A stretch of DNA of 64,000 bases from Nitzschia sp. DOCU1 (lineage: Eukaryota > Bacillariophyta > Bacillariophyceae > Bacillariales > Bacillariaceae), in NCBI GenBank assembly GCA_951394045.1, contig OX596001.1:744001-808000 (forward strand), given 5' to 3'. A model generated the notes under the pieces. It did no database searches, was not told the origin of the DNA, and worked only from the letters and a program-made list of their open reading frames with translations. Shown here piece by piece: positions 10,526 through 20,322 of the stretch; positions within the stretch are counted from its first letter, which is position 1, and each line of letters begins with the position of its first letter. Position numbers and translations under genes: made by a program.

Positions 10526-10869
10526 TCGTTGTATAGACTAGCTAGCTTGGTAGAGTGTATAGCGAAACTTTCTTTACGTATCCTTCGCGAGTTTTGTCGT
10601 TGCAATGATGACGGTTATTATCATCATCGTCGGCGGCGGATGCGATAGGATTTTTCATTGGATGCTGAGATGCGAACTGCACATCTTCTTCGGATCGACG
10701 GCAAGACGAAAACGGACGATCCGTTTGACTAACGGATGGCGGTAGGACGGATAATTCCACGTGGAGGGGCACCACTGTATCATACCGCGTGCGCGGCAAT
10801 GGCACAGTACAGTAGGTCTCCGTTAAAATGCATAGCTACTACACGTGTTTCTTTCGGCTACTACTACCA
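10526..10869. other. Intergenic region
   Basis: This is the spacer between the oxygenase start and the 3' end of the DHRS1-like gene, both on the minus strand. It contains only shadow frames; no gene or RNA is recognised. Confidence 0.5.
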
Positions 10870-12042
10870 TTATCGTGTATCCATTTCAGGAGGAGGACCC
10901 GACGAAAAGGTTGACCAGGGAAGTAAAATGTCTGGGACATTTGCCTTGATCCAATCCGGCACGGGCTTTCCTGACTCTTTTTCCGCCTGAGGAAAGACAA
11001 AATTCGGCAACAAATACTTCAGGCTTCGAATGGAGGGGGGGGTCGATCCGTCTACATCGGTAAATCCAAATTCCTTTGCGAGTTCGGCCACGACTTCAAC
11101 CTTGCCGGAACGAGCCATCATGGCATCCTTGTCCAAGGAAGCGAGTTGCACCACGGCCCGGCCGGAAAATTGGGGTGTTTCGCCATAGGCTTCCAAATTC
11201 AAATTGCCCGAGGCTTGGTCCCACGTTCCATCTGCTAGCATTTGTAAATTGGCTTCTGTCTTGACCACACCTGGATAGAGACATGTTGTGGCAACTCCGT
11301 ACTTTTGGAGCTGGTAAGACATGTCTACCGCCATGCGATCAATTCCAGCCTTGCCAATACCATAGGCGACATTGAACGTATAGGACTTGCCACCAAACGA
11401 GCTCACAAGGCAAATGAGAGGTGGCGGAGATGACGCAAACTTGGCCGTTTCAATCATAAAGGGCGCAGCGACACGGCATGCCGAATAGACTTGCCGTAAT
11501 CCCAACCCATTAATGGCATCCCACATATCCATAGACTGGGTCCAAAATTCGCCTCGAAGACTTTCCGACTGATTTGGTGTTGTATAGGCCGAGCACACCA
11601 ATACGTCCAGTCGTCCTTGCTCGTCGTACACTTGCTTCAGCACTCGTTCCACCTCCTCATCTCGAGATAAATCACAAGCAACGCCAAAGCCTTGACCACC
11701 TCTGGCAGTCACTTCTTCGGCTGCTGATTCGACTGTAACATCAAGTCTTGCTGCCACAGCTCGTTGGCCTGGAATGACATTTTTTGTCTGGCGGCTGCTT
11801 CTCCCTAAACAATACACCTTGTAGCCTTGAGATCCCAATTCCACAGCAATACCACGTCCAATGCCTCGACTAGCACCCGTCACAATGGCGACTCTAGGAC
11901 CAGCAGATGACGAAGACGACGACATTTGAAGTGCTTTGACAATAATGTCATTGCGACAACCAAGAAAGCACCACAAGGACAGGAACGATGCGGCAAGCCG
12001 TCGTGCCCATGATATTGAAGCAGTATTTGCTGCCCTTCCCAT
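10870..12042 (-). CDS. DHRS1-like short-chain dehydrogenase/reductase
   Basis: 390 aa from the ATG at 12042; the open frame extends upstream only through a GTG. Residues about 10-30 are moderately hydrophobic and basic, a possible membrane anchor or organelle leader. The SDR core has VAIVTGASRGIGRG (cofactor site), LDVLVCSAY in place of NAG, LVSSFGGKSYTF (Ser) and a canonical YGIGK (YxxxK). TTCLYPGVVKTE follows, then a C-terminal extension. The YPGVV/TE block and length resemble the DHRS1 family, which reduces carbonyl compounds and steroids. It is divergent from the plastid-protein gene starting at 12413, with about 370 bp between the starts. Confidence 0.82.
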   Translation of the reverse strand: MGRAANTASISWARRLAASFLSLWCFLGCRNDIIVKALQMSSSSSSAGPRVAIVTGASRGIGRGIAVELGSQGYKVYCLGRSSRQTKNVIPGQRAVAARLDVTVESAAEEVTARGGQGFGVACDLSRDEEVERVLKQVYDEQGRLDVLVCSAYTTPNQSESLRGEFWTQSMDMWDAINGLGLRQVYSACRVAAPFMIETAKFASSPPPLICLVSSFGGKSYTFNVAYGIGKAGIDRMAVDMSYQLQKYGVATTCLYPGVVKTEANLQMLADGTWDQASGNLNLEAYGETPQFSGRAVVQLASLDKDAMMARSGKVEVVAELAKEFGFTDVDGSTPPSIRSLKYLLPNFVFPQAEKESGKPVPDWIKANVPDILLPWSTFSSGPPPEMDTR

Positions 12043-12285
12043 CGCTAGAGTAGTGATGTATAAGACCAGCAGGGCCCCCTTCCTATTCTGTTGCACCGTC
12101 TAGAACCAAGGAGGTATAGTACCCATGAGAAGCATAGGACAGGGTGCAATGACCCGCCATGGTGGGTGTTGAACCAGAATTTTTGGGTTTGGATTGAGAA
12201 TTGAGTGGTGACGTGTTTGCAGTCGTCTGAGTCAACTTCTACGAAACTTCCCGCCACAAAATTCGTTTTTCCGCGTCAGTCGATT

Positions 12286-12317
12286 TTTGGCGGATGCCAT
12301 CCTCAGCATCCGCCAAA
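12286..12317. promoter_or_regulatory. 12-bp stem hairpin in divergent promoter or 5' UTR
   Basis: Arms TTTGGCGGATGC (12286-12297) and its perfect complement (12306-12317) flank an 8-nt loop. It lies 67-96 bp upstream of the ATG at 12353/12413. The related fragment at 15270-15480 lacks this hairpin although flanking sequence matches. It could be an RNA hairpin in the leader or a protein site in the bidirectional promoter. Confidence 0.4.
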
Positions 12318-12412
12318 TCAGCCATGACGGATTGTTTGGATGGACAGCAAATATGGATACAATCCCCATTCATAGTTCCCTTATTGCTGGCTTCGAAGCA
12401 CATATCACAACA

Positions 12413-13461
12413 ATGTACAACAAACGAAGACCGCTCCTCCTCCAGAGCCGACTTGTCGGCGTGACGTCGTTACTTGCTTCAAGCCTTCTTCACATCCACT
12501 TTGCGTCGTCGCCTTTTGTCGCAGCCTTTTCTGCCCAGCCTGCGCCCTCTGCCGCCAGCAATAGCCCGAAACCTTTCATCGAGTTGGTTACTTTGGACTC
12601 GCCAATGGTTGACAAGATACCAACGTCCTTCACGGAGTCATGGTCTACTTGGGTTTTGGACGAGTCTGGAGCCTTTTCCAAAATTCCCGATTCCGATGGA
12701 TTTGTTCCCCCGGCGTCAGTCGACCAGCTCTTTCAGCCTTTGGACTTGAAGCCTCCTCAATTTCGGTTGGCTCTGGGAATTCATGTGTGAGTAATGCTGT
12801 GTTAAAAATCTTGGGTCTGTATATATGGGTGTGAATCTCTTTCTAAAGCCACGAGGTGCTTTCACACTGCAGACGCGACGGTAACATTCGTCATATCATG
12901 CCAGCGTTGGATGTTTGTTTTGAAGGCGGCCAGCATCGAAATCGAGGTTTATGCTCCGTACCAAGAGCCTATAGATGGATTGGATACGACAACAAAATGC
13001 TTTTAGGAGATTTAGAAGGATTGCAAGTACGTGCCTTTCAACGAACGCAAGGCGAGGACGATGATGGAGAAGGTGCGGAGTGGACAGAACTGGACCCTTT
13101 TCTTTCGGGTGACAAGGTGGCAAGTGCTGTCAAAAAAGTTATATTTGCACTGGCAGAATCGGCCCCGGGTGATCTTGGGAAGGGCTCCAATGTCATCCAT
13201 GCGTTGGTGGATAGTAGTGATACTGGACTTTTGGAATATCCCGGAAATGCGCACGAACTTTGCCTCGTCATGGATGATAGAGATTTGGATGTTAGTCCGG
13301 ATGATGAAGATGCCAAGGGCAAATTGCAAGTGACAATCAGTGCGGCCATGGCAGGCTCCGAGTCCCAGTATCTACCGGATGCGTACAAACCCCTTTATCA
13401 AGACGCCTCGCTTCGAAACCCGCGATACGAGAGATACCGAGAACGACGCGAGCAACAATAA
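12413..13461 (+). CDS. Plastid-targeted protein of unknown function
   Basis: Two exons: 12413-12786 (donor GTGAGT at 12787) and a second beginning at 12873 (after GCAG) or 12849 (after AAAG). Both acceptors keep the frame and give 320 or 328 aa. The start at ATG 12413 yields a signal peptide (KRR, then a hydrophobic run) followed by FVAAFSAQPAP, a diatom bipartite plastid leader with an A-A-F motif. An ATG at 12353 would lengthen the leader. The mature part (about 50-320) has no domain I can name; it contains PALDVCFEGG and a DDRDLDVSPDD acidic block. It is divergent from the DHRS1-like gene. A relic of its 5' end lies at 15270-15480. Confidence 0.72.
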
Positions 13462-13695
13462 GAAGAAGATGCTCAATAAATATGCTAGGGCATTTACCTC
13501 GTCAGCCATAGATTCTTACTGGTTCAATACACCAAAGCCAGTCCTCCATTGTGCTCAGTTGATCCTTCCCCGAGCACTTTGTAGTTGCTTTTCGCTCGGT
13601 TCCTGCGTTCGATTCCGTCCACTTGGAACCTCCTCCTTGAACCCGACGAGCCAAGAACGAGTAATTTTCAGCTACCCAATCATGAAGTGTCGTCA

Positions 13696-15051
13696 TCACA
13701 CGCCTCCAAGTAGACCCAAAAGAAGCAAGTTGGCTTCATCATCTGGAATGCCAGGCATGCAACCATGAACTCTGTCGGGTGGTTTCCAAATCCATGGATT
13801 GTCGGCCCCAAAGTACCGCCCGAGATGTTTCGTTTGAATATCATACATGGCCTGCACCAAGTCATCCCAACTGAGCCTCCTACTCTTCTCATTGAGGAAT
13901 CTGATAGTTTTCATCTCTTCATGGTTCACCACAACCACGTCCACCGTTTCATTCTTCCCTTGTTCACTCGATGTCAGCCCGATTTGACGGTATCCTGATC
14001 GAATCGTGGCATCGTTATATATGTGCGGCCGGAACACATAAAAGAACCGAATGGAATGACCAAATTGCACCGAGGCCAGACTATCGGTGCATTCTTCCCA
14101 TGAGGGTGGAATGGTCGTATTGGGTCGATAGAAGGGCGGCATTTCACTTGAATTTCCACCATGGCATCCCAGCTCTCGAATCTTGTCTAGACCCCTGAGG
14201 CTGAAAGAATTGTTAAACTGCGACTTTTCTGTTCCCGTTGATGAAGAGAGTTGCACAAACACCGGCGCAGCAACTTTGTCCACTGCCATGCTGCCCTTGG
14301 ACAGGGCAAGGTCCGTAATTTGATCAGTGAACCGACATACTAGAGACTCGAAGACTTGTCGAAGTCGGGAGTCTCCTTGGATATAGACTCGATACGGCTC
14401 GTCCTCTGTCTTGTTGGTTTCTCGTTGCAAAATTCGGCCGAGCCCGACGGGACCACCAACCCACTCAACAAGATCGTCCAGATCACACCAGCTGCTGTCA
14501 AGCAAAGTCTTGTCCTTGAATAGAAACTTATAGTTATGGGCCCGTGGTTGATGAATGTTTTCCTTGTCGTCTGGATAGGCACAATTGTAGCGTGCTTTCA
14601 TGATAAAGCATGACAAGTGGTCATAGGGAGGGGTCCGATTGGTTTGCACATAATTGGTATTCACTCGACTCAAAAACTTCGTTGCAAAACCGTCGCGTTT
14701 GACGTCGAAAAAACACTGGGGAAAATGGTCATGGACATCTGCAAGCCGAGCATTTTTCCCCTCCTGAAGAAGGCTATTATCAAATCGGCCTTGGACGTCA
14801 TTATCGGCATCAACTTGTTGTGTCTCTTGACCCCGACTATTGAATTCACTTTTTTCATGAGTCGGCTCCAGGAATGGTCCCGTCCTTTTACTTTCCCCGA
14901 CCGAACTCTCATACCATTTCCCCTCCCTGACGATTTCCACATTGCTAAAAATGACCACAAGTGCAATCAGGCCAAGACCTGCAATGATGCGAAGTTTTAC
15001 GGGGACGACTTTTTGAGGCTCATTTATTGTTGTTGCCTTGAATTCATTCAT
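13696..15051 (-). CDS. PC-esterase/TBL-like type II membrane protein (copy 1)
   Basis: 451 aa, ATG at 15051, no intron. Residues about 21-38 form a single TM anchor with a short cytosolic tail. The luminal part has the two hallmarks of the PC-esterase (SGNH/TBL-like) superfamily: a GDS block, YIQGDSRLRQVFESLVC (Ser about 228), and a C-terminal DxxH block, PPDRVHGCMPG (about 426-429). Such enzymes O-acetylate or deacetylate glycans in the Golgi. Several N-glycosylation sequons are present. It is a tandem paralogue of 15606-17066, and the two share most blocks, including their last 40 residues. The substrate is unknown; wall or mucilage polysaccharide is an inference. Confidence 0.8.
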   Translation of the reverse strand: MNEFKATTINEPQKVVPVKLRIIAGLGLIALVVIFSNVEIVREGKWYESSVGESKRTGPFLEPTHEKSEFNSRGQETQQVDADNDVQGRFDNSLLQEGKNARLADVHDHFPQCFFDVKRDGFATKFLSRVNTNYVQTNRTPPYDHLSCFIMKARYNCAYPDDKENIHQPRAHNYKFLFKDKTLLDSSWCDLDDLVEWVGGPVGLGRILQRETNKTEDEPYRVYIQGDSRLRQVFESLVCRFTDQITDLALSKGSMAVDKVAAPVFVQLSSSTGTEKSQFNNSFSLRGLDKIRELGCHGGNSSEMPPFYRPNTTIPPSWEECTDSLASVQFGHSIRFFYVFRPHIYNDATIRSGYRQIGLTSSEQGKNETVDVVVVNHEEMKTIRFLNEKSRRLSWDDLVQAMYDIQTKHLGRYFGADNPWIWKPPDRVHGCMPGIPDDEANLLLLGLLGGV

Positions 15052-15605
15052 TTTTCATCCCGGTTATACCAGAGTCGGCTGATTAGAAACTGCAGCATTG
15101 GTCTTCGGAGCCCCCAAGTGTGGCGCTGACGACGGCTTTCGGTGCGGAGGCCTTGGCTCCGGCAACTTTAGGTCGTTACTAGTATTTTTGCGATGCAACT
15201 CACAAGCAGCAGAAAAAGTGGAATTGAATGAAAAAAAAATGCAGCGCAGCCACACGGTAGCGTAACGGCTCCTGCGAGAGTGATGGTGTGTGAAGTCGTC
15301 CGAGTCAACATCTACAAAACTTCAGCGACGGATTGTTTCAAACTGTGGTTGCAATCCACTTTTCTTGTTTCTCAATTGCCGGCTTCAAAGCGCATACTGC
15401 CATGCACAACAAACGAAGACATCCTCTTATCCAGAGAGCTGTCATGCGGCCTGTTCCGCGATTCATTCGATCCCCAGCAGATAGTAAGTTTCTATCCTAT
15501 TCTACAAGACTCCTGCAGATGCTACAACCTCCCTCTTCGGGTTTAACCCACCCCACGCCCACAGAACTAATCCAAGTCTTGTACATTGATTTCTAAGCGC
15601 CGTCA
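15052..15605. other. Spacer between the tandem PC-esterase genes
   Basis: It holds the promoter of copy 1 and, from about 15270, a fragment resembling the 5' end of the 12.4-kb gene (listed separately). Nothing else is recognised. Confidence 0.6.
15270..15480 (+). pseudogene. Relic of the 5' end of the 12.4-kb plastid-protein gene
   Basis: The DNA resembles 12200-12450. Shared blocks include the leader around GTCGT(C/T)(C/T)GAGTCAAC, GACGGATTGTTT, GGCTTC(A/G)AAGC(A/G)CAT and ACAACAAACGAAGAC, in the same order. The second half of exon 1 and all of exon 2 are absent, and the hairpin at 12286-12317 is missing. Its position right behind PC-esterase copy 2 mirrors the arrangement of the intact gene and copy 1. 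A duplication of the gene pair followed by loss of one member is the likely origin. Confidence 0.6.
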
Positions 15606-17066
15606 TCACAAGCCCCCAAGTAGACCAAAAAGCAACAAGTTGGCTTCATCATCTGGAATGCCAGGCATGCAACCATGAACTCTGTCGGGTGGTTTCCAAA
15701 TCCATGGATTGTTCGCCCCAAAGAATCGCTTGAGATGTTTCTTTTGAATGGCAAACATGGAAGAGAGCAAGCCATCCCAAACGAACCTCGTCCTTTCCTT
15801 GAGAAATTTGACAGTTTTCATTGCATTATCGTTCACCACAACCACGTCCACCGGTTCATTCTCCCATTTATCACGCGGTGTCAGCCCGATTTGACGATAT
15901 CCTAATTTCATCGCGTCCTCGTTGTAATTCTGCGGCCGGAATACAAAATAGAACCGAACTGAATTACCAAACTCAACCGAAGCCAGACTATCCACACATC
16001 CCTGCCAAGATGAAGGAATAGTCGTATTGGGTCGATAGAAGAGCGCCATTTCACTTGAATTCCCGTTATGACATCCTCGCTCCCGAAGCTCGTCTAGACT
16101 GAGACTGTAAGAGTTGTTAAAGAACTGTGACTTTTCCGTTCCCGTTGACGATGGGACTTGTACAAACACCGGCGCGGCTACTGCAAGGTCGGTCTTCCTG
16201 GCTAGGACAAGATCCGACATTTGGTCACTGAACCGACATACTAGAGACTCGAAGACTTGTCGGAGTTGTGAGTTTCCCTGGAGAAAGACTTGATAGGGCT
16301 CGTCTTCCGTCATGTTGGATTCCTGGTGCAAAATGCGTCCGATCCCTGCGGGACCACCGATCCAATCCACAAGATCGTCCAGATCACACCAGCTATCATT
16401 ATTACCTGTAACGTTGTATTCTTTATCTGGCTTGTTCTTGTCTTTGAAAAGGAACTTGTAGTTATGCGCCCGTGGGTCGTGACTATTGTCGTCAGGATAC
16501 GCACAATTGTATCGTGCTTTCATGAGAAAGCATGAAACGTGGTCATAGGGAGGCGTTCGATTGGTTTGTACATACTTTGTAGTCACTCGTTTCAGAAAAT
16601 TCGTTGCAACATGATCGCGTTGGACATCGAAGAAGCACTCGGGAAAATGTCGGTGGACATCTGCAAGCCGAAGATGCTTCTTCCGATGATCACTATCAAA
16701 TCGGTGCTTGACGACATCATCGACATCAGCTTGTCGTGTCTGTGGGTTCTCTTTTGATAGGTCGGGGTGCTCCAGCAGAATTTTCTCATCAGTTGGTTCA
16801 AGAAGATGATCTTTTTTCGATTCGACGGCCAAAGGAGAAGTTTCCGTCTGATTTCGATTGGATGGTTCATATGTTAGTGAAGACACTGACAATGATTCCG
16901 ACAAGGAGCCCCCTACTAAAGAAATCTCATGTCGTTTTTCCTGCTTGACGATTTCCACATTGCCAAAAAACGCCAACAGAGCAATCAGGCCAAGTACTGC
17001 AACACGACCTGTTATGGAGTCCAATTTTCGAGGCTCCTTCGTCGTTGTCACACAGGATTCATTCAT
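15606..17066 (-). CDS. PC-esterase/TBL-like type II membrane protein (copy 2)
   Basis: 486 aa, ATG at 17066, intronless. TM anchor at residues about 21-37, then a longer, more degenerate stem region than copy 1 (about 40-130). The catalytic core aligns with copy 1: DVHRHFPECFFDVQRD, TNRTPPYDHVSCF, FLQGNSQLRQVFESLVC and PPDRVHGCMPG. The GDS motif reads GNS (about 264-266), keeping the nucleophile Ser but replacing the Asp. The DxxH block is intact. Divergence between copies is higher in the stem than in the core, as expected for two functional genes. It is divergent from the SulP gene, with 590 bp between the starts. Confidence 0.8.
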   Translation of the reverse strand: MNESCVTTTKEPRKLDSITGRVAVLGLIALLAFFGNVEIVKQEKRHEISLVGGSLSESLSVSSLTYEPSNRNQTETSPLAVESKKDHLLEPTDEKILLEHPDLSKENPQTRQADVDDVVKHRFDSDHRKKHLRLADVHRHFPECFFDVQRDHVATNFLKRVTTKYVQTNRTPPYDHVSCFLMKARYNCAYPDDNSHDPRAHNYKFLFKDKNKPDKEYNVTGNNDSWCDLDDLVDWIGGPAGIGRILHQESNMTEDEPYQVFLQGNSQLRQVFESLVCRFSDQMSDLVLARKTDLAVAAPVFVQVPSSTGTEKSQFFNNSYSLSLDELRERGCHNGNSSEMALFYRPNTTIPSSWQGCVDSLASVEFGNSVRFYFVFRPQNYNEDAMKLGYRQIGLTPRDKWENEPVDVVVVNDNAMKTVKFLKERTRFVWDGLLSSMFAIQKKHLKRFFGANNPWIWKPPDRVHGCMPGIPDDEANLLLFGLLGGL

Positions 17067-17657
17067 TTTTCATCCCGTTTTTTGTTGTTGTTTTGTTGGA
17101 TCCAGAAAATTGTGCAGCGTATTCGCAGCAAGCCTATAAACCAGCTAAAAGGACTGGCATCGTGGTTGTCAAGTCGAATACTCCAATTGCGGCCTTGTCG
17201 ATTCAGACTCGTTGCAATGAGACTGTCGATATCCTTTGCATCTCGCGTGAATTCATCTGGTAGTCGATCCAGTCAATTTTTGTGTCCTGCTAGTCGAATC
17301 CAAGAATTCGACTACCTGGATCTACTTTCTATTTGCGTCAAACCATGCCTTTCTCCCGCGGCCGCCGGCGAACGCGAGCCGGCTGAGCTTCTACGTCCCA
17401 TTCTCTCTGATCCCTTCCACGTGTTTTTTCCCGCTGGGGAGAGTTCGCTCAGCTCCGACCAATAGGAATGAGCGAACATCAGAACAAAAGGCTCCCCCCA
17501 CATCTCTCTCTCCGTCATCGATCTTAGTTCTTCGTCTGCCAAAGACATGATGACTTGGAGGTTTTGTGTCATTCATAGCATCAACGTGACACCACCATTG
17601 GCATCCCGCAATACCACACCATTCACTTTGGGTGTTCCATCTAGCTAGTTTAGTAGT
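17067..17657. other. Bidirectional promoter region
   Basis: This lies between two divergent starts. It contains a GC-rich patch near 17357-17390 with a GCCGGC repeat. No gene is seen. Confidence 0.5.
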
Positions 17658-19757
17658 ATGGACTCTCGCAACAACAACCCCGCCACCAGGAGCAGGCCCA
17701 TTCCTGTGACTCTCAACGAGGAGGACGACGGTGGCGATGACGGAAACGATCATGATGACATTGACGACCACGATCAGGATGGACATTTATGGTCTTCCTT
17801 CTTTTCGTCGTCCTATCCCCGTGCTAATTCCTTTGGAAATTTAAGGAGCATGATCATGGCGACAAACCATTCGACAAATTCTCCTTCTGCCGAAACAGCA
17901 GTACCTCCTGTCGAAAGTAAATGGAGTTGTGTCTCGCCCATGACACATCACATTATTCGAGAATCGACAACGCCACAAATTCGACGCCGACGATCGAGAA
18001 GCTTTAGTGATTACATTGACTCGTCACGACGAGCCGTCGATCTACAAAGACGGCATCCATTGCAGCTGCCGGCTCTTCAGGAACAACAGCATTTACAACC
18101 GCCCGAAGAAGAACCTGCTACAATCCTTGTTTCGACTTCAGGGGCACTGTCCCCGGCAATAGAAGTGGTTTCATCCTACCGCGAGGACGATGTCTTGGCG
18201 ATCAGCAGCCGTCTAGAATCGCCGGTGAAAGGCTCCATGCCTCAACCACAATCTTCTTCTTGTCACGACTTTTTTATATCGCTGCTCTATGGCATGATCA
18301 ATGCCACCATTGTGATTCCCGTGGTAATGAGTTTTGGCAATATCATATATCAAGATGCCAGTTTTCAGCCATATATCCCTACGCTAATCAAGTTGACCAT
18401 GGTGTCGGGCGTCGTGCATCAACTCTGCTTTTCAACCTTGTCGTCGTTAACCTTTGCCGTCGGCAGTGTCCAAGATGCTGGTTTGATCTTTTTGAGTAGC
18501 ATGGCCAGTGATATGGTGCAATATTGTCAAGCGCAAGAGGATTGTGATGATTCGGTACTTTTAGCGACAGTCACGGTCGGATTGGGTGTGGCCGCCTTTG
18601 TTTTGGGGTGTGGCCTCATTATTGTCGGCAGATTGCAATTGGCCGGTTATGTCCAAATGTTACCGACATGTGTCGTGGCTGGATATTTAGCGTACATTGG
18701 ATTCTTTTGTGGCAAGTCGGGATTGGGAATCATGGCTAGCAGCGTTGTCATGGATGATACTCCTGCGGCCGATGCCACTCCAGCCAGTTCGGATTTGACA
18801 TGGCAGGTGCTAGTGGAGCATCGCATCTTTGTACTGCCGGGCGTGTTGGGCGGTCTTTTCATCTACTGGTCGGTCCGAACCTTTCGGCATGTCGCTGTGC
18901 TGCCCACGTGCATTTTGATTTTGCTAATGTGCTTTTACGCCGGACTGGCGGTGGAGGGAATTTCGATTGAACAAGCTACCGATCGGGGATGGATTCGCAA
19001 GGCCGAACCAGCTCCTGTTTGGTATCGAACCTGGGACTATCTGAAACTCGACAAGGTGATCTGGTCGGCATTACCCCGGCTATTGTTGACCGAGGTCAGT
19101 ATGTTGTTTGTGGTCGCCTTGTCCAGTAGTCTCGATGTGGCGGCTATTGAATTGGAGTTGAAACGACCTCTCAACTATAACAAAGAATTGACCATGGTAG
19201 GCATAAGCAACGTCATTTCGGGGTTGACGGGAGGCTACACAGGCAGCTACATTTTCAGCCAATCTATATTTTCGTTGCGATCGGGAATTCAATCTCGCGT
19301 GGCAGGGTTTTGTTTGGCGGCATGTCAAATCTTGGTCATTGTCACGCCCTTTCCCATTTTGTCGTTTGTCCCCAACTTTTTCTATGGATCGTTATTGGGT
19401 ATGATTTGTTTGGATCTCATGATTGAATGGTTGTGGGACTTTCGTACTAAAGTGACGATCGCCGAGTATATCATTGGTCTTTCGACGTTTGGATTGATTC
19501 AATGGTTGGGCGTGGAATATGGTATCTTGGCGGGTGTGGTCATGTACATTGCCTGTCGTCAATTGGGAATACCGGTAGGAGAACTCAAAATGGTAACGGA
19601 CGAGAATCAACAACAACAAGCATTAGAAGCCGAACAAGATGACAAGGCGGTACTATTGGGTGAAAAGGCGCCGCTCATGATCCAGAGCAGTGGCGGCGGC
19701 GACCACCACGGTGTCTACTACTCGAACGGAATGAACGGATCCAGTTATCATCCCTAG
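17658..19757 (+). CDS. SulP/SLC26-like anion transporter without STAS domain
   Basis: 699 aa, ATG at 17658, no intron. Residues 1-195 form a hydrophilic, Arg/Ser-rich N terminus. From about 200 to 645 there are 10-12 hydrophobic segments: FFISLLYGMINATIVIPVVM, TVGLGVAAFVLGCGLIIVG, MLPTCVVAGYLAYIGFFCG and LLLTEVSMLFVVALSSSLDV. The order, and the GGYTGSYIFSQSIFSLRSG block near TM9-10, fit the SulP fold seen in fungal and protist permeases. The C-terminal tail is only about 55 residues, Gln/acidic, with no room for the usual STAS domain. Substrate (sulfate, molybdate or other anion) and membrane are not determined. Confidence 0.8.
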   Translation: MDSRNNNPATRSRPIPVTLNEEDDGGDDGNDHDDIDDHDQDGHLWSSFFSSSYPRANSFGNLRSMIMATNHSTNSPSAETAVPPVESKWSCVSPMTHHIIRESTTPQIRRRRSRSFSDYIDSSRRAVDLQRRHPLQLPALQEQQHLQPPEEEPATILVSTSGALSPAIEVVSSYREDDVLAISSRLESPVKGSMPQPQSSSCHDFFISLLYGMINATIVIPVVMSFGNIIYQDASFQPYIPTLIKLTMVSGVVHQLCFSTLSSLTFAVGSVQDAGLIFLSSMASDMVQYCQAQEDCDDSVLLATVTVGLGVAAFVLGCGLIIVGRLQLAGYVQMLPTCVVAGYLAYIGFFCGKSGLGIMASSVVMDDTPAADATPASSDLTWQVLVEHRIFVLPGVLGGLFIYWSVRTFRHVAVLPTCILILLMCFYAGLAVEGISIEQATDRGWIRKAEPAPVWYRTWDYLKLDKVIWSALPRLLLTEVSMLFVVALSSSLDVAAIELELKRPLNYNKELTMVGISNVISGLTGGYTGSYIFSQSIFSLRSGIQSRVAGFCLAACQILVIVTPFPILSFVPNFFYGSLLGMICLDLMIEWLWDFRTKVTIAEYIIGLSTFGLIQWLGVEYGILAGVVMYIACRQLGIPVGELKMVTDENQQQQALEAEQDDKAVLLGEKAPLMIQSSGGGDHHGVYYSNGMNGSSYHP

Positions 19758-20322
19758 TAGTCCTCCCTGTTAAGAGCAACGTAAAGCATTATCCTATTTT
19801 GTTCCACGTCGCGAAAGACACATGGGCGCGACTTTCCAGTTTTTCCTCGATCGTCAGAGTTCTAATCGTGTCCAAGGCGGAGGCCCAAGCTATGGAAAGT
19901 ATCGGTTCAAATGCTTCTCACTATCGTACCTCGTCTAATTGCACCATCGTGATGGTTGTTGGTATTGCGCTCTTGGCGTCAAAAAATCGTCAGAGGTCCT
20001 CACTTTATCGTCACATACTGCCGCGTAGTAGTCATTGATGAGGGGATCCTCAGTTCATACCAACTAATAGTACAAGCCGACGAATGCCGATCTGGAAATT
20101 CAGATAATCAATGTTCTCCTAGGTTAACAAAATATGCTTCAAAATATGTTCCACTGCAAAAAAGATTTCTGTTGTAGCCACCCGAGAAGACTCTCCGATT
20201 GAAGGTTCCCCTCAAAGGTCTCTAGTTTCTGTCTTTCTTGCACATATTATGGTGCTTCTTTGTGTTGTTGTGCCAATGGCAACAAACGCATGGCATCGCC
20301 ATCACTTTGGTCCAAGCAAGAG
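19758..20322. other. Convergent 3' intergenic region
   Basis: It lies between the 3' ends of the SulP and purine permease genes. Only shadow frames are present; no RNA gene or repeat is recognised. Confidence 0.5.
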
